Shown: piece after piece, positions 54,303-64,000 of the stretch
Layout of the letters: each line of letters begins with the position of its first letter
Position numbering within the stretch: position 1 is the first letter of the stretch
Assembly (NCBI GenBank): GCA_014621425.1
Contig: JAANBB010000074.1
Coordinates: 62,001-126,000 of the forward strand
Length of the DNA: 64,000 nucleotides
Direction of reading: 5' to 3'
Origin: Cylindrodendrum hubeiense
Lineage: Eukaryota > Ascomycota > Sordariomycetes > Hypocreales > Nectriaceae
Notes under the pieces: model-generated
Seen by the model: only the letters and a program-made list of their open reading frames with translations
What the model was told of the DNA's origin: nothing
Database searches by the model: none
Position numbers and translations under genes: made by a program

Positions 54303-55656
54303 GATGGCGAGTGGGTGGTCGTGGACAGTGGGAGGCCGGGCGCGGCGGTTGCGATGGGGAATTGACGGAGACGGGCTTGAAGTCGCAAGATCTAATCCGA
54401 AGCTCGGGGAACCCCAATGATGGCCTCCCACTCAGAAAATTTTGGGAGCCACCCGCGAGCTGGTCTGTGCGCTCCGGAATCACCGACCCTTCTATGAGGC
54501 ACGTGACAGAAATCACCCGTTGCACCGAACGAAGGAACAGGAAGGAAGGTGACTGAATGGTGATGAGATAGTTGGGTGGTTACTGCCCGTCTCTAGAAAT
54601 AACATCGTTGGAAACTCGGAAAGCACAAAGGCATGTCTATCGTGGGCTAATGTCCTTGTAACACCCGCTTTAAGAACACGGCGGCATGTCAGACTCGCCC
54701 AAACTCTCTGGAGTGATGCTTGGAAAGAATTTCGAGGCATGCTGTTTCTCGAGAAAGAGTCGTGGAAGTCAGGCGCATCGAATTTTCAGACCATCCTCGA
54801 TCATCGAGAACGTCGTGCATTTCAATCTGGAATCCTTGGCCGTTGATGAGTTGTTGCACAAATCGGGCGGAGGCAAGAGCGATTTCAACATCGCGACGAA
54901 AATTATGCCTTTCTCTGCAGACGGCTTGGACTGATGAAGTCCGTTCGTCATCATGGTCAACCGGCCACGGGCTCACGACTCGAGTTTACGAGAGATTTTT
55001 TCTATACTAAGAATTCCAACGAAGTGTCGAGAACACCCCACAGTCACAAACCTCTGAGGTCGCAAGTGGCTGGTAGGAAGGCGTTCACGTTACTCTGGGA
55101 GGCCGGGAACGGAAGGAGATCCAAGGAGGTCAGGATAACCCTCAGCAAGCCGCAATGCGGAGCCGCCGTGGAATTATTATTTACAAAGTAAGTAATAACC
55201 CTAACTGATGTAGATTGTAGAGTCAAAAAAAAAACTGGTTGAAGAGAGAGAGCGGTTTTATAGAACTTCTGGATTGGAAATACGCTATTCCCCTTTGGGA
55301 ATTTCACGTGATATGGCAGAGATTTGGGCCTGGCCAAAGCTCCAACCTCTTTCAGAGTCTTCATGATGTTCACGAAAGCGGGGCATTTTGCCCGCTTTGG
55401 GTGGAAGGGCAGGTGGGGCCGGGACACGGAGGTTCGGTAAAGGGGAAGTCTGCCACCGGAAGTTGTAAGGGATATTGAGCATCGATCATCATCATTGAGA
55501 CTTCCAGGTGGAGCAACTAGACCTCCCCTAGCCCTTCTAGCTGATGCGCTTTTCTTTAATTCTGTAATACTTGTATTAACATTTTCCTCATCAAACGGCC
55601 GGTCCGAATTGAAACGCCTCTGCTAAGCGCATACGGTATCGGGTTTTTCTCTATCA
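54303..55656. other. Gene-poor, AT-richer region upstream of TIM23
   Basis: About 1.35 kb. The minus-strand ORF 54689-54976 and plus-strand ORF 54686-54934 overlap and have no recognisable family. One AACCCTAAC at 55197 is too short to be a telomere remnant. I see no supported gene. Confidence 0.45.
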
Positions 55657-55971
55657 ATGCTTCAACCGGAAGAGAGGTTCTTTGCTCCCAGTGGTAGTCT
55701 TTACCCTAGGGGCCCAAGTGCCTGGTATATCCTGGATTGGGATCAACGTCGCCTTGTATCTGTCACCATGGATGAAGAGCTCGAATCAGAGGACACAGTA
55801 ATCGAACAATTCCAAAAGTACGTTGATGATCTCGCTCTTGATATCTTTGATATTCGTGTTTTTCCAAGGGGTGATTTGATCTTTATCTCTATTGACCTAA
55901 AATATGATGATATCAAACTCAAGCCTGGGGATCGGATTCTCGAGACTGGTGAATATATCCAGCTTGCTTAA
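55657..55971 (+). CDS. Small orphan ORF in an AT-rich patch
   Basis: ATG to TAA frame of 104 residues. The protein reads as folded: a beta-rich start (SAWYILDWDQRRLVSVTMDE), an acidic helix (VIEQFQKYVDDLALDIFDI), then strands (LIFISIDLKYDDIKLKPGDR). There is no signal peptide or membrane helix and it is acidic overall. Many codons end in A or T, unlike the G/C-ending codons of the genes around it, so it may be a transferred, relaxed or lineage-specific gene. I do not recognise the family. It could also be chance, given the length. Confidence 0.45.
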   Translation: MLQPEERFFAPSGSLYPRGPSAWYILDWDQRRLVSVTMDEELESEDTVIEQFQKYVDDLALDIFDIRVFPRGDLIFISIDLKYDDIKLKPGDRILETGEYIQLA

Positions 55972-56647
55972 ATTTTGAATGTCAGTATCTTGAAAGTCAT
56001 ATTAAATAGTCATGATAACACGACCTCTTTGAACATGTCCAAGCATGTCCATCAGTAGACCCATCATAAATAAGATGCTCCTTCGTTCTCGCCCTGCTGT
56101 ACGCATAACAAACGCCCGGAGTTGAAACTCAAGCACATACAGATCTACTTCCGTTCCAAGAGCTGAGTTTCAGCCGATCTTGGCTTAGCAGTTGCTAAGC
56201 GAGTGCTGAGGGTCTTGTTGCCGACGGTTGCTCACTCGCTCGAGGATGTAATGGGTGGTGTATTCGCCTGCGTCAGGTGGTATTCAAGCACCACAAGGGG
56301 AAGCGTTTGTGAAACTTGGTTCTACGACACTGTGTAGGATGCCTCGGCATTAGCAGCCAGTATGAAAACAACAAAAGTGGACTAATACATCCTGAGTTAT
56401 TGGTCACCGGGACGGTTCACGCTTAGATGTCTTACATATTACACACAAAAAACTCCAGCTTAATGCAATCTCTAATCCGACCCAAACCCAGTTACCCCTT
56501 TTTTTTCTTCGCGTTTTGTTCGCAAGCATCAAACGCCCCTGATTGTGTCCTGTACATGCCCAAACCGTTGCCGAAGGACAAAAGAAAATAGGAAAAATAA
56601 AGTGCCAGTTTCCAGCAAGGACTCTTGAAGAATCTTATTTGTGTAGA
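55972..56647. other. Intergenic, nothing identified
   Basis: AT-rich stretch with a poly-T run at 56498-56506. No RNA gene or coding sequence that I can support. Confidence 0.45.
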
Positions 56648-57889
56648 TCAGGGATACATCGAGTCACCCCTTTGGAGCAACGGCCGATGGTCCCATTGAT
56701 CCTCATCAATGCTCTCCGCGTCATCGATGTACTCGTCACCCTCGTCGCCGTATACGATTCTGGTTTCGTCCTCTTTGCTGTAGATAAAGTACTGGGCAAA
56801 AACCCCAAAGTCCAGGAATAGGGTGACAAGGCTGCCGGCGAGCCAGCTAAGATTGACGAGAATGTATTTTCCGTAAATGTGGCCAGCCTCTCCAGGGTCG
56901 CATATCTTTTGGGCGCACTTGGGCTCGTAAGCGAAGATCGAGAGGACGTAGGTGATATTGCCGAGGCAGGCGAAGAGGAAGAAGAGCATGCTAAGCCCGT
57001 CGGTGGTCTTGCGCCGCCAATTCAGGATGAGCTGGGGCAGGCGAGAGGCGATATAGAAGACGGTGCACAGGTAGCCAAAGACCTGACCTAAGACGTTGAA
57101 CTGGAGGTTATCACCCCCTCTTGGTCCATCTTCGTTGTCTGTTGAGGGCTTATGGCCAAGGAACCACCCAAGAACCCCGGCAGCACAAACCATCAGTACG
57201 ACAATGGCGTTCCAGAGAATGGTCTGCAGAGCAGTGGGCTTCGGAGGCGGGGTAGGAGACTCCGGGATATGGGAGACGGCGGGAGAGAGGCCGGACCAGT
57301 CAGAGCCACGACGATCACCGATGTTGTTGTTAGCCAAAAGACCAGTGCGTTCGTTGGGTTCGCCACGGGCCGGGGCAGCCGGTTTCGGAGCGTTGGCGGG
57401 CGGGTCGCGCCATGTAAATCCGCGGTAATAGAAGCATTGGCACAGCAGCACAATGTCAGCGATCGTGTAGTATATAGCAAGAATGATCTAGAGGGTGTTG
57501 GAGTTAGCGATTGGGCAACGAGGTGTTGCGTGAGAACCTACCATAGTTGGCAAGACGCCCTGAAGGACGGCTCCGAGGATGTTGAAGACATCACCGAGCA
57601 GCCAGGCGATGATGAACTGGATCGAGAGAGCGTCGGCGCTTCGGCGCTGGAAGTTTTGTACGATTTGCGGAGAGAAGACAACGACTGCGCGAGAGGATCA
57701 GCTGAGGATGCTACGAAGGGAGGGACCGGACGAGCAAGACGTACCCCAGCAGGCAATCGAGATTGAACTGAGCGCGAAGAGGTCGAAACGTTAGCTGATG
57801 AATCTGCAAGAAATTGCGCACCGCTCTTACCCGCAGATGCCCGAGATGGCCTCAACGTCGAGGTTGAGAGTCTGGGTCGGTGGTAGCAT
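56648..57889 (-). CDS. PQ-loop vacuolar/lysosomal amino-acid transporter (Ypq/PQLC2-like)
   Basis: Four exons: 57831-57889, 57745-57767 (only 23 nt), 57542-57684 and 56648-57487. They give 354 residues and every junction keeps phase. The N-terminus reads ISGICG-SISIACW-VVVFSPQIVQNF across three exons, the conserved first PQ-loop. The second PQ motif is IASRLPQLILNW, near residue 220. Seven hydrophobic segments fit the family. A polar loop after helix 3 contains ERTGLL, a dileucine-type sorting motif fitting AP-3 delivery to the vacuole. The acidic C-terminus is cytosolic. Relatives (yeast Ypq1-3, LAAT-1, PQLC2) export Lys/Arg/His or cystine derivatives from vacuoles; Ypq-type basic amino-acid transport is the best guess. 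Confidence 0.88.
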
Positions 57890-59566
57890 GACGTGATGGT
57901 GATGGATCCGGTCGGGGCCCTGGGCCAAGGATTGAAGAGAGGTTTCCCCCGGTGTAAAGATCACCCAAGTGCATGTAGCCCGGCGAGAGAGATGGGAGCC
58001 GTGTGTTTTCCCAGCGCGTCCGTCACGATCCCAAAAATACCCAATCGATGCGACGACAATGGCGATGCAACTCAAGGAGAGAAATGGTGATGTGAAGAAA
58101 ACAAGGGAGAGTTGGGGAATGGGCCTGACTCGCCGAGAAACGGGGTGTTTCGGGGGGCAAGGAAGACTTTTTTTCCAATGGCACGTTGCAGGTGCATTTT
58201 TTTCCTTGCAGGCTTCCAGAAGCGGTCCACGTGCCCCCAAATATAGTTCCAGAGCTGCAGCGTAGACGTCACTGGAGTAGGCGAATGCGGGGGAGCAGCC
58301 ACTAAAGACGTGCCCTGGACACCCACTAGAGGCGCGCTGGGAAAGCCCTTGGGGCGCTGAAGGCGCTGTGGATGATTCGTGGTACCCCCGTCATGACTCC
58401 CCCGTCAGATCAAAAGTTGCTGTACACGAGACCGACCAGAGTCCGGGATTGTCTATAGGCATTGCATTAGTTATGCACTGGATTTGTATTGTATACAGCT
58501 GCTGCATGAGTCAACATGGATTTTACGAGATTACCAGGGCCGTGGTTCGACTTGCCATTCTCGCGCCAAGTACCGCCCTTGGGCCTTGGCCCGTCCAAGG
58601 GTGTGCCGTGTTCGGAGCTGCGCCGAAGCTGGGAAGATGTGCAGATTAGATCGATGGAGATTCTAGATTCGGAATGGCCCATGCATTTCTTGACGCCATG
58701 GGTTTGGTTTTGCCAACTACCTAACCAACCAACCAACCCGCCAAACTTGAGCAACGAACTGCAAGTAGAGTATCCATGTATGTGCAATGGCTACCTAGGT
58801 ACCTAGGGGCAGCAGGCAACTCTCGGCTTGAAGTTGCACTCAGATGGCGCATCCCACCATCGGTTGTGTTGCATTGGAGAGTTCCAATAGTCGGCCGGCC
58901 AGCTAAATTAGGTCATTGGCTGGGGCCATGACGAACTGCATCCTGTGAAACAACATCTCCAACTCTCTCTCTCAACTCCGCACCACAGAGATTGCGACAC
59001 ATTGTGTGGGAATAAGCGCAAGGCATTCGTCAAACTCCGTGCCGCCTTACTCAGCTCAGCTCAACTCAGCTCAGCTCAACTCAGCTCTCCCATGCTTTCG
59101 TTTCTTCTTCCCGTCTCAAGCTACCAGTTAGACAGTCGAGATGCCTGGATTTAGACAGGTACTCCATCCAACCCCTCACCGCCCGCGACATCGCACCAAT
59201 CCCAAACCTCGGCATCTCAGGTACCTCACTAATGAGACGACGCCAATTTGAATGCCCCCCAAAGCCGTAGCCCCCCCAAAGCCCACCAAAGCCCGCCGAA
59301 GCCCGCCAAAGCCCCGGATTTCGGAGTACCTGCGACCGAATTGGGTCAGCTCGCCTTGGCTATCGCGCACCTCTCCGAATCCTCCTCTTGTTTGTTTTCG
59401 CTGACCAATACTCGATACTCGCACGCACACAAAAAGGACCCCATTGTTCGAGTCAAGATACTCCCTTGATATCTCCACCTTCACCATACCCGACAAGCTA
59501 TTCTGCCTCCGCAACATCCGTGCAGTGCATCATCGTCTCACTCACCGAGACACTCCGTCCACCCAT
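57890..59566. other. Divergent promoter between the PQ-loop gene and NPY1
   Basis: About 1.7 kb without a credible gene. Contains a TACCTAGGTACC palindrome near 58792, a TCAGCTCAAC repeat (59050-59087) and a C-rich CCCAAAGCC repeat (59255-59320). Confidence 0.5.
59050..59087. repeat. Compound short tandem repeat (TCAGC TCAGC TCAAC)
   Basis: Two copies of a 15-nt unit built from three 5-mers, followed by a partial third. Intergenic, about 500 bp before NPY1. Confidence 0.8.
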
Positions 59567-60867
59567 ATGCCCACCGCCGCCCCGCCTCTGCTGCCCGAGC
59601 TTCCGGCTCTGCAAAACGACGATTCGATGCTGACTCGTCGCTTCGGAAAGGAGGTCGTCAACTACTATGCGGGTAGCCGTGTGAACCGCTACTCGTTCCT
59701 GCGTGCCGATGCCGCATTCCTACGAAGAGCTGCCGTCAGCCCCGCCGCCCGTTATCTGGCTCTGCACGATCTCAATGCCCTCGTTGAGGACAAGACGGCC
59801 CTCGCTTATCTCACCTTTGAGGATGTCAAGTCTTTGATTGGCCAAGAGCCCTTCCACCTCATTGAGGATGACTCCATCAAGGAGTACGACTCGGCCCAGA
59901 CAGCGCCTCTCGTCGTCTTCCTTGGTATGCTTGAAGAGGGCAGCGAGCCCGGTCACATTGAATCTGGCGAGCATGGCGACATCAAAGGCCAGCCCTACTT
60001 TGCCATCGACATCACCGTCAAGGGAACCCACGCGGACAAGGCCACCGACTTCCTTAAGACCCAAGAGTCCAGGGGCTTCTCAGTGGATAAGAACGCCAGG
60101 GGAATGACACTTCACCCTGAAGCAGGTACAGCCAAGTGAACCCTGTCTCACCACGACCCTCGCTAATCACTGTTCCAGCCGCCCTGTATGCCCAGGCCAG
60201 GTCCATAGTTGATTGGAATGCCCGGAGCCCCTTCTGCGCTGGCTGTGGAAACCCGAACCTGTCCGTCCACGCCGGCTACAAGCGCGTCTGCCCTCCCACA
60301 GACAAGAAGGGAGGTTCCGAGGCGCAGTCCCGGGGAGAGTGTCCTACCCGCCACGGCATCTCCAACATTTGCTTCCCTAGAACGGACCCGACTATGATTG
60401 CTGCTGTCGTATCCGCCGATGGTCAACGAATCCTGCTCGGACGCCAGAAGCGCTGGCCTCCGTACTGGTACAGCACCCTCGCCGGCTTCCTGGAGCCCGG
60501 TGAGTCCATCGAGGAGGCAGTGAGGCGTGAGGTATGGGAGGAGAGTGGCGTCCGTGTCGGTCGAGTCGTCATCCACTCCAGCCAGCCTTGGCCCTACCCT
60601 GCGAGCTTGATGATTGGTGCGATTGCCCAGGCGTTGCCTGGAGATGGTGAGAAGATTATCTTGAACGACAAGGAGCTGGAAGTGGCCAAGTGGTTCACCA
60701 TGGACGAGATTCGCAAGGCGCTGGTGTCTGGGGTTGGTGGCCTGGGTGAATCTGCTCCCGAGGGTTACACGGAGGGCGACCTGCGCCTGCCACCGGCCCA
60801 GGCTATTGCCAACCGCTTGATAAACGCAGTGGCTGAGGGCTTCTTGACTACGGTTCCCAAGATATAA
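59567..60867 (+). CDS. NPY1: NADH pyrophosphatase (Nudix hydrolase, NUDT12/Npy1 type)
   Basis: Exons 59567-60125 and 60179-60867 (GTACAG donor, TCCAG acceptor) give 415 residues. The N-terminal half is the NUDIX-like domain of this family (PLVVFLGMLEEG, FAIDITVKG). The junction is followed by a zinc-ribbon element starting C206-x2-C209 (FCAGCGNPN). The Nudix box lies at 289-311 (GFLEPGESIEEAVRREVW then EESGV), preceded by YWYSTLAG. A downstream SQPWPYPASLM block is the NADH-pyrophosphatase signature (SQPWPFP in relatives). The enzyme splits NADH and related dinucleotides, including NAD-capped RNA in some relatives. The end PKI is not a good peroxisomal signal, unlike yeast Npy1, so location is open. 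ATG 59567 is the first in frame. Confidence 0.92.
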
Positions 60868-61594
60868 TGACGAATACAATATATGATGGCGCAGATGCAC
60901 CTCTATGAAGAGACGAGGTACTATCCCGGTTGGAGACACCATACAATGAGATAACATAGACAATAGACCGAATTGGCCCGGTATGGTAGCATTTCACTCT
61001 GAAAGCCAATATGAATGGCCTTGAAACTAGTACTTCGGGTAAAGATGTGGCTCCCGAGTTTATCAATTAACTATTTACCCTCTTCCACTACCAAACAGGC
61101 ATGATTGACGGCGTAAAATTAATTACTGCTCAGACAACTCGGACAACACCGACGATTGAATGGTTCAATGCCTTTGACAACCATCTCCAACGACAACAGG
61201 CCCCGAGTCTCAGCCGCCTCAACTTGTCGGCAATAGTGAAGCCACTGTACTTCAAAGGCGACAAAAAAGCCAAGAAGCGCAAGAGCACCGATGCTGACAA
61301 GGCCCAGAGTGCTGACCCTGATTTCCCAGAAGTGTATATGCAGAGCCCCCACGTTGACGAACCCGGCAATGACGACAAGGAGGTGTCCATCAACAGAGGG
61401 AGTGACATCGTCAAGCCTGTCATAGTCGTCCTCAGCAAAAATGCAAAACGCCATCACAAAGGCATCCACAAACAACGAAGTGGCGGGTATGCCATTAGGT
61501 GTCTGTTGAGTTTGTAGTACCTTGGGGTGTGAGTCCATTCGAGACGAATATAAAGGATCAGTTCAAGGTTCTGGATCCATCAAAGAAGATCCAC
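60868..61594. other. Intergenic between NPY1 and tRNA-Lys
   Basis: Overlapping ORFs exist on both strands at 61101-61538. The plus-strand one has a Lys-rich stretch but no family I know, and I cannot tell which, if any, is real. Confidence 0.4.
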
Positions 61595-61677
61595 GCCCGG
61601 TTAGCTCAATCGGTAGAGCGTGAGACTCTTACGAGTACGCAATCTCAAGGTTGCGGGTTCGACCCCCGCATCGGGCT
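61595..61677 (+). tRNA. tRNA-Lys (anticodon CTT) with a 10-nt intron
   Basis: Acceptor stem GCCCGGT pairs with ATCGGGC, with discriminator T at 61677. The D arm (A box TTAGCTCAATCGG) and T arm (GCGGG-TTCGACC-CCCGC, B box) are complete. The anticodon stem TGAGA/TCTCA encloses CT-CTT-A, with a 10-nt insertion at 61632-61641 between positions 37 and 38, the standard place for nuclear tRNA introns. The anticodon CTT is at 61628-61630. A TTTT Pol III stop follows at 61677-61680. All stems pair, so the gene should be functional. Confidence 0.97.
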
Positions 61678-62037
61678 TTTCCTATACCAGCATCGCGAGT
61701 GATCGCGAGGCATTCTTTTTTTGCCCCAAGTTCCTGGATCACCTGTCGGTTGGTATTCCGACACAAACGAAGCCATTCTTCACAACCAGTGCAACAGAAA
61801 ATTAGAATGAAAGAATTCAATTTACCACCGACATTAAATATTGTTCGGCTCAAATTATAAATACAGCGAGTACATATGTGATTTGCTTCTTCTATTGTGA
61901 ATTCGCTCAAGAACGTATTCCCCGCTCGCATTCAACCGATAGCGAAACTTGATATACTTGGGCGCCCCTATGCCCCGTCTCCTTCTTACAAAATGGGTAT
62001 TTCAGCCTCTCCCTCTAAATTTCTCCTTTATAAGCAC
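61678..62037. other. 3' flanks of tRNA-Lys and the permease gene
   Basis: AT-rich; no feature seen beyond the Pol III terminator. Confidence 0.5.
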
Positions 62038-63909
62038 TTAGAAGAGACCCTTCAGAATGCGCTTGGGCATGTTGGCCCAGGTCTTCTCCTCAACAGGCTC
62101 CGCCTCATCAAGCAGGACGATACCGCTCATGAGATCCATCTCGTGGGCCTTGACGTACAGAGTCCAGTCCTTGCTGTAGACCTTGTAACCAAGGTAGAGC
62201 ACAAGGATGATGGGGCCGGCAAGGAAGGACATGAAGAAGGCCTCGGCGTTGGGGGGGGAATCATCAGGGGCCTGTGGAGATTGTTAGTCGTTGTCTTTTA
62301 TTCTAGATGGCGAAATTGTATGGAGACTTACGTAAAGAGAAGAGTAGAAGGTAGCGATCAGAGCGATGACGTTGAGGCCCAGGCCGAAGTAACTGCCAAT
62401 GACACCAAAGGGAGTCTTGTAAGGGATCAGGCTGAGGTCGATGTTCTGGGCGGCGAAGCCAGCGCGCATTCGGATGTGAGTCAGGCAAATGGTGCCCCAG
62501 ACGAAGAGGAAAGCGAGACCAGAAAGAGCGAGGAGCCAGTTGAAAATATCACCGCTCTTGGGGGACTCTCCGATGTAGGCCAAAAGACCGAAGGCAAGCT
62601 GGATCAGAACACACCAGAGGGGACGGCCCTTAGAGTCGATGTAGTTCAGGAACTTGGGGGCATGGCCACGCTCGGCCATGGCCTGCATAGTTCGGGTCGA
62701 TCCAAAGGTGCAAGAGTTGGCGACTGAAAGAACGGAAATAGTAATGACAGCGTTGAAGATGGAGGGCAGAACCTTGATACCGGCGTCCTGGATAGCCAAG
62801 ACGAAGGGAGAGGCCTTGGTGTTGGCACCGTGGGAGCCCATAAGTCTCGGGTCGGTGTGCTTGAGGATAGTTCCAACGATGAACAGGTTGATGACGTAGA
62901 AGAGGGAGATACGCCAGAAGACTTGCTTGCTAGCAGTGGGGATAGACTTGCGGGGGTTATCGGACTCAGCAGACGCCAGACCGACCATCTCAGTACCACC
63001 GAAGGCGAAGGCAGCAACGACAAAGACGGAGCAGAAACCCTTGAAGGTGGTGAAAGCACCGGGGTTGTGCCAGTACTTGACGCCGAGGTATCCCTGATCA
63101 CCGACACCACCGCAGTTGATGATGATACCAAGGATGATGAAGCCGAGACAGGCAATAACCTTGATGGTAGACAGAACGAATTCGACTGTGAAAGGGGCGT
63201 TAGTCTCGAATTACTCGGTCTCTTGCAAGATCTTGTTTCTTACCTTCACCATATCCCTTGACACCAAAGACTTGAACAATGATGAGAGCAACAAGGAAAA
63301 CCGTGACCCAGACAGCCATGTGAATGTCCTCTCTCCAAAACTGGATGGTGACACTGGCGGCGATGAGTTCGAAGGGAAGGACAGTGAGCCAGGAAAGAGC
63401 ATATTCCCAACCGACGGCGAAGCCCCATGAGGGATCGACAAAGCGGACAGTGTAGGTATAGAAGGCACCGTTGACGGGGTAGAGGACGGCCATTTCGGCC
63501 AGAGCCATGGTGGTGAGGAGCAGCATAACACCCATGATGAGGTCTAGATTATTCAATTAGTTATTTCGTTCGGCATCCAACTAGGTGGGTAGTTCTTACA
63601 GCCTGGTGAAACATTGTTAGCAGATGACACTCAGGACGTTGTTTGGACAATTCAATTGTTTTGATGTCTTGGTAGGGACTTACAGATAACCAGAGCTCCG
63701 GGACCACCCTTCTGCAGAGCGCCACCAGATCCGACGAAGAGACCGGCTCCAATAGCACCGCCGATGGCAATCATCTGCATGTGTCGGTTCTTGAGGTCTC
63801 GCTTGAGGCCACCCCCGTGGGTTGAGCCAGCTTCGACATCGTGGGGTTGGGAGTCGACGGCGGCCTCCTTCTCATACTCCTCCTTGGGAGGCGGGGTGCT
63901 GCTAGACAT
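62038..63909 (-). CDS. Amino-acid permease (fungal YAT family, APC superfamily)
   Basis: Exons 63684-63909, 63600-63602 (3 nt, GCT), 63244-63543, 62332-63185 and 62038-62271 give 538 residues. Residues 1-45 are polar and cytosolic ([16 protein letters not shown]). Twelve hydrophobic helices follow, starting [19 protein letters not shown], the substrate-binding unwound helix 1. Next come [20 protein letters not shown], the [12 protein letters not shown] block and [15 protein letters not shown], all characteristic of fungal amino-acid permeases. The C-terminal cytosolic tail ends [10 protein letters not shown]. The protein drives proton-coupled uptake of amino acids at the plasma membrane; specificity is not readable. 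The 3-nt exon adds one Cys between I and YLIMGV and is flanked by two fully canonical introns. Skipping it would stay in frame. Confidence 0.92.
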
Positions 63910-64000
63910 GTTGAAGTGGTGTTTCCAGGAAGTGTCCTGTGGCTGTAGAAGGGGATATCGAGGATGGGAGACAAAGAAGCTCTTGGCCTTCTGGAAATGG
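63910..64000. other. 5' flank of the permease gene
   Basis: Start of the promoter/5' UTR, cut by the window end. Nothing specific seen. Confidence 0.5.

Noticed and set aside
55190..55215. AACCCTAAC, a telomere-like word
   Set aside because: A single unit and a half, with no array; expected by chance.
61101..61538. Overlapping ORFs on both strands between NPY1 and tRNA-Lys
   Set aside because: Neither strand has a domain or clear bias, so I cannot choose one.
1..64000. Search for CRISPR arrays, rRNA, secondary-metabolite backbone genes and intact transposons
   Set aside because: No regularly spaced repeats, no rRNA sequence, no PKS/NRPS/terpene synthase motifs and no transposase or reverse transcriptase motifs were seen.

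Overview
The window is nuclear DNA of a filamentous ascomycete, most likely a Sordariomycete and probably Hypocreales. The signs are short GT-AG introns with fungal branch points (CTAAC/CTAAT just before the acceptor), G/C-rich third codon positions, long promoters, and families typical of these fungi: Zn2Cys6 regulator, HeLo domain, CYSTM peptide, YAT permease, GH5 exo-glucanase. Nearly every gene is an ordinary chromosomal gene. I saw no secondary-metabolite cluster, no intact transposon, no rRNA and no CRISPR.

Layout. 1-20 kb: the 3' end of an unidentified gene; HTD2 (mitochondrial FAS II dehydratase); GPI13 (GPI-anchor assembly); a cytochrome-b561-like membrane protein with a long disordered tail; a possible broken small secreted Cys-rich gene; a secreted GH5 beta-1,3-glucanase; an ABCG half-transporter; a Zn2Cys6 transcription factor. 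20-24 kb is a gene-free divergent promoter. 24-34 kb: a HeLo-domain pseudokinase; a 72-residue CYSTM peptide assembled here from three tiny exons; an Ark/Prk endocytic kinase; MAK11 (60S assembly). 36-47 kb: an INSIG sterol-homeostasis protein; a small conserved-looking protein; a double-RING/LON protein; a large disordered protein with a WG-rich tail. 47-64 kb: CAB5 (last step of CoA synthesis, with an apparent frameshift); a Q-rich protein; an internally repeated hypothetical protein; TIM23; a small AT-rich orphan ORF; a PQ-loop vacuolar transporter; NPY1 (NADH pyrophosphatase); an intron-containing tRNA-Lys(CTT); an amino-acid permease.

Neighbours share no obvious pathway. They are independent housekeeping and environment-sensing genes arranged in convergent and divergent pairs.

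The points most worth a second look are the MLKL-like HeLo plus dead-kinase architecture, a 3-nucleotide exon in the permease, two GC-AG introns, the CAB5 frameshift, the WG-repeat tail, the disrupted secreted-peptide gene and a dispersed TACCTAGGTA intergenic motif. Exon boundaries were assigned by eye from splice consensus, phase and conserved protein sequence; none has transcript support here.
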